From NCBI GenBank assembly GCA_963789075.1, contig CAWBJQ010000002.1:806001-870000 (forward strand): DNA of 64,000 bases, given 5' to 3'. Below the pieces are notes generated by a model, which worked only from the letters and a program-made list of their open reading frames with translations, did not search any database and was not told the origin of the DNA. Origin of the DNA: DATATJ01 sp963789075 (GTDB lineage: Bacteria > Acidobacteriota > Vicinamibacteria > Vicinamibacterales > CAVVIG01). Positions 1 to 8,517 of the stretch are shown piece by piece. Positions within the stretch are counted from its first letter, which is position 1; every line of letters starts with the position of its first letter. The position numbers were made by a program, and so were the translations under genes.

Positions 1-1277
1 TTGGAAGACGAAGCGCTCGTGGTCCACGCGCGCAGCATCGCACTCGATACCGGGCGCGTGCAGGCCAACGTCACCGAACGCGGACCGATGGCCGACCTGT
101 TTGCGACCTTCGAGCGGGTCGCGCGCAAGATCGCGCCGCCGTCGGCGAAGACGTCGGGGGAGATCGAGCACCCGCCCGTCGCGGCATTCGAGGATTTCAT
201 CAAGGGTCTGCTCGCCGAGACGCCGGCCACGGCGATCGGCTTCCTGACCGCCTCGCTGAAGATTCAGCCGTCCTTCGACCGCGCGCGGCTGGCCCTGTGG
301 GACGAGTACACCGATGAGGGCGAGTACGCACAGGCGCTGGCGGCGGTGCAGCCGGTGCCAGCCGACTCCGCCTGGGCGCGCCGCGCACGCTTCCGCGCCG
401 GTCTCTCGCAGATCTCGCTCGAGAAGTACGACGATGCGTATGCGACCTTCAAGGCGTTGGCGGATGCGCAACCGTCCGGCGCGGTCTTGAATAATCTGGG
501 CGTGGTTCAATTGCGGCGTGGCGGAAGTGCCCAGCAGGGACAACCGACCTATTTTTTCACGAAGGCTGCAGACGCCGATCCCGACGACCCCGACTATTTC
601 TTCAACCTCGGGTACACGTACTGGGTCCAGCACGACACGCAGGCGACCATTTACTGGCTGCGCGAAGCCGTGCGCCGCAATCCCGCCGATGGCGATGCAC
701 ACTATGTGCTCGGCGCGGCGCTGGCGTTGGCCGGCAACAGCGAAGCCGCGCGCGAAAAAGAACTGGCGCTGCGCTTGTCGTCGACCTACGAGCAGTGGAC
801 CAAGCGCCCTGCGGCGGACGCTGTGCCGAAAGGGCTCGAGCGGTTGAAGACCGACGCTCGAAGTGCCGCACGCGCTCCGGATCGAGCAGACGCTCGCCAC
901 CACCGAGCAGCGCGACCAGCAGGAGCTCGCTCAGTTCTATCTCGCGCGGGGCCGCCGGCTGTTTCAACGGGAGGACGATCGCGAGGCGATCGTCGAGCTG
1001 AATCGCGCGTTGTATCTGTCGCCGTATCAGCCGGACGCGCACCTGCTGCTCGGGCGCATTCATCTGCGGAACGGACGCGTCCACGAGGCGATCGACGCGT
1101 TGAAGATCTCGCTGTGGAGCGCCGAGACCGCCGAGGCGCACGTCGTCCTCGGTGAGGCGTACTCTGCAGGGCAACGACGCGGCTGCAGCGCGTGCGGAAG
1201 CCGCGCGCGCGCTCACGCTCGACCCCTCGTCCGCCAGCGCGAAGCGCCTGCGCGACAAGGCCGGTCCGCAGCCGTAG
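1..1277 (+). CDS. TPR-repeat protein, 5' end outside window, two +1 lesions
   Basis: The frame is open from the first base, so the N-terminus lies upstream. About 425 codons are visible. Alanine-rich helical repeats with TPR spacing run across most of the protein (for example around residues 155-250 and 300-400), so a scaffold or protein-interaction role is likely, but the specific function is not recognisable. The frame breaks twice: near base 853 an extra G (ACC-G-ACG) and near 1162 an extra T (TAC-T-CTG). Removing them joins three segments into one TPR protein ending at the TAG at 1275-1277. Both look like sequence errors. Confidence 0.7.
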
Positions 1278-1527
1278 GGCCGGTCCACGCTGATCAAGGA
1301 CCACCTCGCGGGCGGGGCATCCCGGCTGGCGGCGTTGCTCCTCCCTCAAATACTCCCGGTATTATCGGTCGTCGCGCCTTGCCATCCGGGCGCCGCGCTC
1401 CGCGATCTGGTCCTCGTTCAACGTGGACAGGCCACTAGTGCCGAGCACCACAGCGGTATGTCAGGAGATCGCAAGAAGGTCTTTTCGACGTGGCAGCTCG
1501 CAACCCCTGGTACTCCTCTCGGCGGCG

Positions 1528-1536
1528 TGGTAAAAT
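1528..1536 (+). promoter_or_regulatory. Extended -10 promoter element for the SPOR gene
   Basis: TGGTAAAAT fits an extended -10 box (TGnTAAAAT). No convincing -35 is visible, as expected for an extended -10 type. Transcription would begin about base 1543, at or just before the proposed TTG start at 1545, implying a very short or absent leader. From 1278 to here nothing else was identified except a small palindrome, AATAC-N5-GTATT, at 1349-1363. Confidence 0.4.
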
Positions 1537-1544
1537 CCCATCGC

Positions 1545-2276
1545 TTGGCTCAGACAGAGGACGACGGATTTCACGAAATTCAACTGAACGGAAAGCAGCT
1601 CGTTTTCCTGTTCATGGCTGCGACCGTGGTGTCGGTGGTGATTTTTCTGTGCGGCGTGCTCGTCGGCCGTGGTGTACGCGCCGAGCGCGGCGTCACGATC
1701 GCCGACGCCTCCGCCGCCACGGCAGAAACCGCGCCAATGCCGCAACAGCCCGCTGCGGCTCCGGCACCGACGCCACCGGGGTCCGATCCGCGGGCGGCGC
1801 AACCGCCGCCGCCAGCCGAAGACTTGAGCTACTTCGATCGGCTCGAAAAGAACGGTCAGCCGAAAGAGAATCTCAAGGCCGCCCCGGACAATCGATCCGC
1901 CGACAAGCTCGCGACCAACAAGGCGCCCGCCGAAAAGAGCGCGCCTGAAAAGGCTGTGCCCGAAAAGGCCGCGCCCGCGCCCGCGCCGAAAGACACGCGG
2001 GCCGCTGCGCCACCAGCTTCCCACGAACCGAAACCGTCGCCGGACGCGTCCGGCGAGTTCGCCGTGCAGGTCGCCGCGCTCAACGCCCGCGGCGAAGCGG
2101 ATGCGATCGCGAAGCGGCTGTCGTCGAGGGGCTACGCCGCGTACGTCGTACCGCCAGGCAACGGCGCCGTGATGTTCCGGGTGCGCGTCGGCCATTTCAA
2201 GACGCGCCGCGATGCCGAACCGGTGTTCGCGAAGCTGCAAAAAGAAGAGCAGTTCAAGCCCTGGATTACGCGCTAG
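1545..2276 (+). CDS. SPOR-domain membrane protein
   Basis: A short cytoplasmic segment ending in EIQLNGKQ is followed by one transmembrane helix (about residues 20-42). Then comes a long Pro/Ala/Lys-rich linker containing repeats such as APEKAVPEKA, and a C-terminal SPOR domain of about 75 residues (from EFAVQVAALNARGEA). SPOR domains bind denuded peptidoglycan glycans at division sites, so a role in cell-wall remodelling or division is inferred. The TTG at 1545 was chosen because the residues after it (LAQTEDDGF) lead directly into the helix. The frame is open further upstream to 1335, but that extension is low-complexity. The gene overlaps lnt. Confidence 0.75.
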   Translation: MAQTEDDGFHEIQLNGKQLVFLFMAATVVSVVIFLCGVLVGRGVRAERGVTIADASAATAETAPMPQQPAAAPAPTPPGSDPRAAQPPPPAEDLSYFDRLEKNGQPKENLKAAPDNRSADKLATNKAPAEKSAPEKAVPEKAAPAPAPKDTRAAAPPASHEPKPSPDASGEFAVQVAALNARGEADAIAKRLSSRGYAAYVVPPGNGAVMFRVRVGHFKTRRDAEPVFAKLQKEEQFKPWITR

Positions 2277-3817
2277 CCATCGTTTCCGGCGCGCTCCTCG
2301 CGCTGAGCTTCCCGAAATACGGCCACCCGGCGTTCGGCTGGATTGCGCTCGCGCCCCTTCTGGTGGCGCTGGTGTCGACGCGCTCGATGCGCCGTGCATT
2401 CGCGCTCGGCGTGGTCTGCGGCAGTGTGTATTTCGCCGGCACGCTGTACTGGATCACCGAAGTGATGGTGATGTACGGCGGGCTGCAGACGTGGGTGGCC
2501 GTGCTCGTCAACGCCGCTCTCATCGCCTACCTCGCGCTGTTTCCTGCGGTGTTTGCCCTGATCGTTCGCAGACTGCTCGTGTCGCACGGACGCACGTCGT
2601 TGTTGGCGTCCCCGGTCGTCTGGGTGACGACCGAGTTGGGCCGCACGTACCTGTTCACCGGTTTTCCATGGGTGCTGCTCGGTTACAGCCAGACGCCGGT
2701 GCTGCCGATCGCGCAGGTCAGCAGCGTGTTCGGCGTGTATGGCGTGTCGGCGCTCGTCGCATCGGTTAGCGCCGCGCTGGCATTTGCGGTGACGGATCAG
2801 GGTGCGGCCGAATCGGTAGTGTCCGGCGTTAGCCGGAGCCGTCGAGCGTGGACGCCGCTGATTGCGACCTTCGTGGTGATTGTCGCCATCGCGATTTGGG
2901 GAAGCGTCCGCGTGGGACGTGCCGAGCTGACGCGCACCGGCGAAGCAATGCGCGTCGGCCTGATCCAGGGCAACATCGACCAGCCGGACAAATGGGAAGC
3001 GGCGCGGGCGGCCACGATCTTTCGCGATTACCTGAGCATGACCCGACAGGCGATTGGCGCGGGCGCCGAACTGATCATCTGGCCGGAATCATCGCTGCCG
3101 TATCGGTTCGAGGACGATCCCACTGTGGCCGAGCGAGTGCGCACGCTCGCGCGCCAGGCTCGCGTGCCCATCCTGTTCGGCAGCGATCAAGTCGAGTGGC
3201 GGACGCAGAACAACCAGCGCGTCCCGATCCGGTACTTCAACTCTGCGTTTCTCGTCAGCCCCGACGGCAGCACCGGCGGCGTGTACCGCAAAATGCACCT
3301 GGTGCCATTCGGCGAGTACGTCCCGCTCAAGCGGATCTTTTTTTTCGCGGCGCCGTTGGTCGAAGCGGTCTCCGATTTCTCGGCGGGCGACGACGCCGTG
3401 TTGCTGCCCGTGAACGGACACGCGATCAGTACGGCCATCTGCTACGAAATCGTCTATCCCGGTCTCGTGCGCCGCTTCGTCCAGGGCGGCAGCGAGCTGT
3501 TGACGACGATCACCAACGACGCATGGTTCGGCCGCACGTCTGCGCCGTATCAACATTTCGAGCAGGCGTCCATGCGCGCGATCGAGGAAGGGCGGTATCT
3601 CGTGCGTGCCGCCAACACCGGGATCAGCGGCATCGTCGACCCGTACGGCCGCGTGCTGGCCGTGACGGGTATTTTTCAGCCGGCGGTGACGGTCGGTGAC
3701 ATCCGGTTCCTCCGGACCCTGACGGTGTACGCGCGGATTGGCGACGTCTTCGCCTACGCGTCCGCGGTCCTGACCCTGCTGCTGCTGGTCATGCCGCGCA
3801 GACGACGAAATTTCTAG
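2261..3817 (+). CDS. lnt: Apolipoprotein N-acyltransferase
   Basis: Lnt adds the third acyl chain to the N-terminal cysteine of apolipoproteins in the inner membrane. The N-terminal half has several hydrophobic helices and the C-terminal half is a nitrilase-like domain. Counting from 2261, the catalytic triad is visible as Glu276 (WPESSLPY), Lys344 (YRKMHLVPFGEY) and Cys394 (ICYEIVYP). Length is about 518 residues, normal for the family. The start is unclear: homology-like sequence (LDYALAIVSGALLALSFPK) begins inside the SPOR gene, where only CTG is available. The first standard start, GTG at 2363, would remove the first helix. The 16-base overlap suggests coupled translation with the SPOR gene. 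Confidence 0.85.
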   Translation: MDYALAIVSGALLALSFPKYGHPAFGWIALAPLLVALVSTRSMRRAFALGVVCGSVYFAGTLYWITEVMVMYGGLQTWVAVLVNAALIAYLALFPAVFALIVRRLLVSHGRTSLLASPVVWVTTELGRTYLFTGFPWVLLGYSQTPVLPIAQVSSVFGVYGVSALVASVSAALAFAVTDQGAAESVVSGVSRSRRAWTPLIATFVVIVAIAIWGSVRVGRAELTRTGEAMRVGLIQGNIDQPDKWEAARAATIFRDYLSMTRQAIGAGAELIIWPESSLPYRFEDDPTVAERVRTLARQARVPILFGSDQVEWRTQNNQRVPIRYFNSAFLVSPDGSTGGVYRKMHLVPFGEYVPLKRIFFFAAPLVEAVSDFSAGDDAVLLPVNGHAISTAICYEIVYPGLVRRFVQGGSELLTTITNDAWFGRTSAPYQHFEQASMRAIEEGRYLVRAANTGISGIVDPYGRVLAVTGIFQPAVTVGDIRFLRTLTVYARIGDVFAYASAVLTLLLLVMPRRRRNF

Positions 3818-3828
3818 CTCACGACAGA

Positions 3829-3895
3829 CAACGCAGAACCCGCAGAACTCGCCGAGAAGAGCGGGGTTTCTCCGCGTGTTCGGCGCGTTCCGCGT
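3829..3895. repeat. Intergenic inverted repeat, GCAGAAC words
   Basis: The left arm (3829-3854) repeats CGCAGAACC and the right arm (3869-3895) repeats GCGTTC-type words. About 22 of 27 positions pair. A spacer of roughly 15 bases separates them. The right arm touches the prfB -35 element. It belongs to the window-wide set of inverted micro-repeat elements. Confidence 0.7.
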
Positions 3896-3922
3896 TGATC
3901 GTCGTCGTTGCCGTTGTAAGAT
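3894..3922 (+). promoter_or_regulatory. prfB promoter
   Basis: TTGATC (3894-3899) and TAAGAT (3917-3922) are separated by exactly 17 bases. Position +7 from the -10 box is base 3929, the A of the prfB ATG, so the transcript is predicted to be leaderless. No Shine-Dalgarno sequence precedes the ATG, which agrees. Confidence 0.5.
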
Positions 3923-3928
3923 AACTGG

Positions 3929-5063
3929 ATGCCGATCGACTACGAGTTGATGCGCCGCTACGAGGACTTGAGCCGCCGTGCGGCCGATCTCCGGAGCTAT
4001 CTTTGAGGTTTCCAGACCTGACGAAGAGCTGACCCGCCTCGACGCGCGCGCCGCCGCGCCCGATTTCTGGAAAGACCCGGCCGACGCCCAGAAAGTCCAG
4101 CAACGCCGCCGCCGGGTGGAACAGGACCGCGATCTCATGGTGTCGCTCAAGAAGAAGAGCGACGATCTGCTCGTGCTGCTCGAATGGGCGGACGCCGGCG
4201 AGTCGGTCGGCCCCGAGTTCGCACAGGCGCTCGACGCGCTCGCCGTCGAGATTCAGGCGGGCGAGATCAAGCAGATGCTCGGCGGTCCGCACGATCGCAC
4301 GAACGCCATCGTCACCATTCATCCCGGTGCGGGCGGCACCGAGTCGCAGGACTGGGCGGAGATGCTGCTGCGGATGTACCTGCGATGGACGGAGCGCCGC
4401 GGCTTCAAACGCGAGCTGATCGACTATCAGCCGGGCGAGGACGCCGGCCTGAAAAGCGTGACGTTCACCGTGACGGGCGAGTATGCGTACGGTCTACTGT
4501 CTGCCGAAGCGGGCGTGCACCGCCTGGTGCGCATTTCGCCGTTCGATCAGGCGGCGCGGCGGCATACGTCGTTTGCTTCCGTGTACGTCTGGCCGGAGCT
4601 CCCCGAAGACGTCGACATTCAGGTCGAGGACAAGGATCTGCGCATCGACACCTATCGTTCGAGCGGCGCCGGCGGCCAGCATGTGAACGTCACCGATTCC
4701 GCTGTCCGCATCACGCACCTGCCGACCGGCATGGTCGTGTCGTGCCAGAACGAGCGATCGCAGCACCGGAACAAGGACTCGGCGATGCAGGTGCTGAAGG
4801 CGCGTCTGTACGATCTGAAGGTGAAGGAGAATCAGGCGAAGCTCGAACAGATCAGCGGCGCCAAGGCGCAGATCGCGTTCGGCAGCCAGATTCGCAGCTA
4901 CGTGATGCAGCCGTACCAGATGGTCAAGGACCTCAGAACGCGCGAACAGACGGGCGACGTGAAGCGCGTGCTCGACGGCGACATCGACATCTTCATCAAG
5001 TCGTACCTGATGCAGCGCGCAAGCGGAACGCTGGGTGAGCCGATTGCCGACGAAGACGACTGA
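3929..5063 (+). CDS. prfB: Peptide chain release factor 2 with programmed +1 frameshift
   Basis: RF2 terminates translation at UGA and UAA. The first 25 codons (MPIDYELMRRYEDLSRR...) end in TAT CTT followed by an in-frame TGA at 4004-4006. The rest of the protein continues in the +1 frame from GAG at 4005. This is the classical autoregulatory frameshift, where low RF2 lets ribosomes slip at CTT-T past the UGA. The anticodon-like SPF motif (ISPFDQAARR) and the peptidyl-hydrolysis GGQ motif (SSGAGGQHVNVTDS) are both intact. Total length is about 377 residues. The end overlaps the murJ start by 29 bases. This shift is biological, unlike the many artefact-like lesions elsewhere. Confidence 0.95.
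3992..4007 (+). promoter_or_regulatory. RF2 programmed frameshift site
   Basis: A Shine-Dalgarno-like CGGAG (3992-3996) lies 4 bases before the slippery codon CTT (4001-4003), which is followed by TGA (4004-4006) and G. It matches the arrangement of the Escherichia coli prfB site (SD-like element, TAT CTT TGA), with the stop at codon 26 as in E. coli. The base after TGA is G here rather than C, so the first +1 codon is Glu rather than Asp. Confidence 0.9.
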
Positions 5064-6660
5064 GGCGGCCCCCCCAGCGCCGCGGAAGCCATCGCCCTCC
5101 ACCGGACGCTCGGCGTTTTTCGTCGCGGTCGGCATCCTGGCCAGCCGGCTCGCCGGGCTCGTGCGCCAGCGGGTCATCGCGCACTACTTCGGCCTCGAGA
5201 TGGAAGCGGACGCGTGGAGCGCCGCCTTCCGCATTCCCAACTTCCTGCAGAACCTGTTCGGCGATCAGGCGCTGTCCGGATCGTTCATCCCGGTGTACGC
5301 GTCGCCTGCTCGCGCGCGGCGAGCGGAGCGAAGCAGACCGCGTCGCTGGCGCGGTCGCGTCGCTGTTGGCGTTGGTCGTCTCCGTCATCGTCCTGGTCGG
5401 CGTGTTCGCGACGCCGCTGTTCATCGACGCGATCGCGCCCGGGTTCTCCGGCGCAAAGCGCGAGCTGACGATCGACATCGTCCGGATCCTGTTTCCGGGC
5501 ATGGGACTTCTCGTGCTGTCGGCCTGGTGCCTCGGCGTCCTCAACAGCCACCACCAGTTCCTGCTGTCGTACATCGCGCCGGTGATGTGGAACGCGTCGA
5601 TGATCGCGACGCTGATCTTCTTCGGCAGCGGCACCCCGCTACCGCGGCTGGCGATAATGCTCGCCTGGGGATCTGTGGTGGGCAGCGCGCTGCAGGTCGG
5701 CGTTCAGGTGCCGTTCGTGCTGAAGATGGCGCCGGACCTGCGCTTTGCGCTCGACCTTGCCTCGTCGGAAGTGCGGACGGTCGTCGGCAATTTCGTGCCG
5801 GTGTTCATCAGTCGGGGCGTGGTGCAGACGAGCAACTATGTCGATCAGCTGCTCGCGAGCCTGCTGCCGACCGGGGCAGTGGCCGGCATGGCCAACGCGC
5901 AGCTGCTGTCGAACGCTTCCCGTCAGCCTGTTCGGCATGGCCGTCTCGGCCGCGGAACTGCCGGCGATGTCGGGCGTCGTGTTCGATGCCGCGGGCATCG
6001 AAGGGTTGCGCCGGCGCCTCGACGCCGGTCTGCGCCAGATTGCGTTCTTCGTGGTGCCGTCCGCGGTCGCCTTTCTCGCTCTCGGCGATGTCGTTGCGGC
6101 CGCGGTATTTCAGACCGGACGGTTTCGTCCATGGCGATGTGGTGTATGTCTGGAAAATTCTGGCCGGGTCGGCCGTCGGGTTGCTTGCCTCGACGCTAGG
6201 ACGCCTGTATTCGTCCACTTATTACGCGCTGCGCGACACGCGCACACCACTGAAATACGCATTGGTCCGCCTCGTGCTGACGACGGTGTTCGGATATTTT
6301 TGTGCGCTGCCGCTGCCGCGCATGCTGGGCATCTCGCCGCTCTGGGGCGCGGCGGGCCTGACCGCGTCGGCCGGCGTGGCCGGCTGGGTGGAAATGCTGC
6401 TACTGCGGCGGACGATGAACGCGCGCATCGGCCGGACTGGCTTGCCCGTGATCTTCACGGCGAAGCTATGGACGGCCGCCGTGTTGGGCGCGTCGGCCGC
6501 GTGGGCGATCAAGCGCGCCTTGCCGGCGATGCATCCAGCGCTCACGGCCATCTTCGTGCTCGGCCCGTACGGCCTGGTGTTCTTTGGCGCGGCGGCCGCA
6601 TTGCGCGTGCCGGAAGTGTCGACGGCGCTGGCGCGCTTCGGCCGGCTGGCGCGTCGATAA
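5035..6660 (+). CDS. murJ: Lipid II flippase MurJ (MVF family), three +1 lesions
   Basis: MurJ flips lipid II across the inner membrane for peptidoglycan synthesis. The early MurJ signature is visible (SRLAGLVRQRVIAHYFG, then ADAWSAAFRIPNFLQNLFGD), followed by multiple hydrophobic helices up to a basic C-terminus, about 540 residues once repaired. Three single-base insertions interrupt it: near 5309 (extra C), 5921 (extra A) and 6122 (extra T). Removing all three restores one frame from GTG 5035 to TAA 6660. The start overlaps prfB and the pair is probably cotranscribed. A 34-base fragment of the 3' end is duplicated at 6804-6837. Confidence 0.85.
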   Translation: MSRLPTKTTEAAPPAPRKPSPSTGRSAFFVAVGILASRLAGLVRQRVIAHYFGLEMEADAWSAAFRIPNFLQNLFGDQALSGSFIPVYASPARARRAERSRPRRWRGRVAVGVGRLRHRPGRRVRDAAVHRRDRARVLRRKARADDRHRPDPVSGHGTSRAVGLVPRRPQQPPPVPAVVHRAGDVERVDDRDADLLRQRHPATAAGDNARLGICGGQRAAGRRSGAVRAEDGAGPALCARPCLVGSADGRRQFRAGVHQSGRGADEQLCRSAAREPAADRGSGRHGQRAAAVERFPSACSAWPSRPRNCRRCRASCSMPRASKGCAGASTPVCARLRSSWCRPRSPFSLSAMSLRPRYFRPDGFVHGDVVYVWKILAGSAVGLLASTLGRLYSSTYYALRDTRTPLKYALVRLVLTTVFGYFCALPLPRMLGISPLWGAAGLTASAGVAGWVEMLLLRRTMNARIGRTGLPVIFTAKLWTAAVLGASAAWAIKRALPAMHPALTAIFVLGPYGLVFFGAAAALRVPEVSTALARFGRLARR

Positions 6661-6682
6661 TCGCCTCGACAGATCGGTTCCT

Positions 6683-6788
6683 TTCATCACGGAGACACGA
6701 AGGACACGTGGTTCGACAAGCTCACCATGAGCGGCTATCCGCTCGTCCTGAGCCTGTCGAAGGACGTGTTCTCCGTGACTTCGTGATG
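6683..6788. repeat. Composite hairpin: CACGAAG arms around a second palindrome
   Basis: The outer left arm (6683-6707) and right arm (6763-6788) pair through TCATCACGGAGACACGAAGG-type words. In the loop sits a 61-base segment (6708-6768) that is itself a palindrome: GACAAGCTCACCATGAGCGG against CCGCTCGTCCTGAGCCTGTC. The same 61 bases recur at 56843-56903 with about three differences, again inside CACGAAG arms. Confidence 0.85.
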
Positions 6789-6803
6789 ATCCTGGCGATG
6801 CGC

Positions 6804-6837
6804 GAAGTGTCTACCGCGCTGGCATGCTTCGGGCGGC
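6804..6837 (+). repeat. Partial copy of the murJ 3' end
   Basis: These 34 bases match murJ 6613-6646 at about 29 positions. The copy lies directly beyond the composite hairpin and overlaps the 3' end of the minus-strand CxxCH gene, whose last residues are read through it. Confidence 0.65.
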
Positions 6838-7377
6838 CTTCACATAGATGAAATCGCCGAGCGGCGAATCGTCGTTGTTCGACGCGTTCCCGGCGACGTT
6901 GAACTGCACGGGGCCTGCGGCCGGAGACGGCGCGGTCCACTCGATCGTCCACGTGTTCACGCCGCGCGCTGCGGCGATCGACCCCGCGAGGTTGTGCTGG
7001 ACGAACGTCAGCGCCGCATCGACCTGCGACGGAATGAGCTGCACGCGCGCGTCGATCGGCCGCCACGTGCCCGCCTGTCTGCCTCTCTGTTTTCCTGACG
7101 CAAACCGCGCGGAGATTTCGAAGCCGCCGCGCCGCAACCCGTCGCGCTTCAGCGTCACGGTGATCGAGTACGCCGCGCCAGCCGCGTAGCTCGTCGGCAC
7201 GCCAGACAGGGCGAGCGATCCGCCGGGCGCGTTGACCGGGTTGTCGAGGTGGCAGACGTGACACGACGGCTCGCCGAACCCACCGGTGACATTGGGGTAC
7301 GGCCCCTCTTTGAATGCGAAGGCCGCCAGCGGACCGCCGATCACGGCGGCCGCCGCCAGGACTACAATCAGCCGCAT
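6811..7377 (-). CDS. Secreted CxxCH protein, choice-of-anchor-like
   Basis: The protein has 188 residues and a signal peptide of about 20 (MRLIVVLAAAAVIGGPLAAFA). A single haem-type motif CHVCH follows at about residue 40 (EPSCHVCHLDNPVN). The remainder is beta-rich, with a segment resembling the choice-of-anchor V/reelin-like domain (GGSLALSGVP, then YSITVTL and GGFEISARF). A periplasmic or surface c-type cytochrome or adhesin-like role is inferred; the partner is unknown. ATG at 7377 gives a proper signal peptide; a longer upstream frame is rejected because it runs into the divergent gene. The last residues come from the duplicated murJ fragment. Confidence 0.65.
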   Translation of the reverse strand: MRLIVVLAAAAVIGGPLAAFAFKEGPYPNVTGGFGEPSCHVCHLDNPVNAPGGSLALSGVPTSYAAGAAYSITVTLKRDGLRRGGFEISARFASGKQRGRQAGTWRPIDARVQLIPSQVDAALTFVQHNLAGSIAAARGVNTWTIEWTAPSPAAGPVQFNVAGNASNNDDSPLGDFIYVKAARSMPAR

Positions 7378-7392
7378 CGAGGAGGATTGTAT

Positions 7393-8409
7393 ATGCGCCT
7401 CAGATCTCTCGTGCCCCCCGCAATTGTGTTCGCCGCCGCTTCGCTGGTTGCCGCCGCGATCCCCGCCACCGTAGACGTTCAAATCGACGAATGGATGACG
7501 CCGAGCAAGCCGGCCTATCCGCACGATCCGGCTGTGGCCCCCGATGGATCGATCTGGTACACGGGCCAGCGCGCCAATGTCGTCGGCCGGTTCGATCCCG
7601 CGACGGAGCAGTTCAAGGAGTATCCGCTGCCGACGCCGAACTCCGGTCCGCACGGCATCACGCCCGACAAGGAAGGGAACATCTGGTATTCCGGAAATTC
7701 GGCGGCGCTGATCGGCAAGATCGACAAAGCCGGCAAGATCACCGAGTACAAGATGCCGAACCCGAAGGCGGCGGATCCGCACACGATGGTCTTCAACAGC
7801 CAGGGGCTGATGTTCTTCACGGTGCAGGCCGGCAATTTCGTCGGCACACTCGATCCGAAGAGCGGAAAAATCACGCTCGTCTCGCCGCCGACCGCGAACG
7901 CGCGTCCGTACGGCATCGTGCTCAATTCGAAAGAGGTGCCGTTCTTCGACGAGTTCAACGCGCCAAAGATCGGCAGCATCGATCCGAAGACGTTGAAGAT
8001 CACGGAGTACGCATTACCGGACAAGGAGGCGCGGCCGCGCCGCATCGCGGTGGCGAAAGACGACACGATCTGGTACGGCGACTACGCGCGCGGATTCCTC
8101 GGTCATCTCGATCCGAAGAGCGGCAAGGTCGAGGAGTTCAAGTCGCCCGGCGGCGAGGACTCGAAACCGTACGCGATCGCGGTCACGTCGGACGGCGCCG
8201 TCTGGTACTGCGAGACCGGCGACGATGCGCACAACGTGCTGGTGCGGTTCAATCCGGATACGAAGAAGACGCAGACGTGGCCGATTCCAAGCGGCGGCGG
8301 CACGGTCCGCAACATGGACATCGACAAGAGCGGGAATCTGTGGCTGGCGGAAAGCGGCGTCGGCAAGCTCGCACGCGTGAAGATCAAGACCGCGACGGCG
8401 ACGCGATAA
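7393..8409 (+). CDS. Vgb-like (streptogramin lyase family) beta-propeller protein, secreted
   Basis: The protein has 338 residues and an N-terminal signal peptide (MRLRSLVPPAIVFAAASLVAAA). Repeated blades of the type DGSIWYTGQRANVVGRFDP and EGNIWYSGNSAALIGKID form a seven-bladed propeller like virginiamycin B lyase. Members of this family outside antibiotic producers are mostly of unknown substrate, so lyase activity is not assumed. A good ribosome binding site (GAGGAGG, 7379-7385) precedes the ATG. It diverges from the CxxCH gene with 15 bases between starts, so the two promoters overlap each other's coding ends. A CACGAAG hairpin follows the stop. Confidence 0.7.
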   Translation: MRLRSLVPPAIVFAAASLVAAAIPATVDVQIDEWMTPSKPAYPHDPAVAPDGSIWYTGQRANVVGRFDPATEQFKEYPLPTPNSGPHGITPDKEGNIWYSGNSAALIGKIDKAGKITEYKMPNPKAADPHTMVFNSQGLMFFTVQAGNFVGTLDPKSGKITLVSPPTANARPYGIVLNSKEVPFFDEFNAPKIGSIDPKTLKITEYALPDKEARPRRIAVAKDDTIWYGDYARGFLGHLDPKSGKVEEFKSPGGEDSKPYAIAVTSDGAVWYCETGDDAHNVLVRFNPDTKKTQTWPIPSGGGTVRNMDIDKSGNLWLAESGVGKLARVKIKTATATR

Positions 8410-8420
8410 TCGGAGCCCTT

Positions 8421-8513
8421 TTCATCACGAAGTCACGGAGAGCACGGAGGACACGAAGAGAATATTGTTCTCGTCCGTCGATCTTCGTGTCCTTCGTGTC
8501 TTCGTGATGAAGA
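8421..8513. repeat. CACGAAG hairpin between convergent genes
   Basis: The left arm 8421-8459 (TTCATCACGAAGTCACGGAG...) and right arm 8481-8513 (...CTTCGTGTCTTCGTGATGAA) are inverted copies around a 20-base loop. It fills the whole gap between two convergent stops (8409 and 8518), so it could act as a two-way terminator. Confidence 0.8.
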
Positions 8514-8517
8514 ATGG

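Noticed and set aside
1381..1470. Short minus-strand gene (reads MVLGTSGLSTLNEDQ...)
   Set aside because: Only about 30 codons, a stop directly upstream, no ribosome binding site and no recognised family.
1335..1544. Longer N-terminus for the SPOR protein
   Set aside because: Residues before 1545 are unlike the family and lie upstream of the likely -10 box.
4004..4006. Nonsense mutation or selenocysteine codon in prfB
   Set aside because: The context TAT CTT TGA at codon 26 is the known RF2 programmed frameshift, and the protein resumes in the +1 frame.
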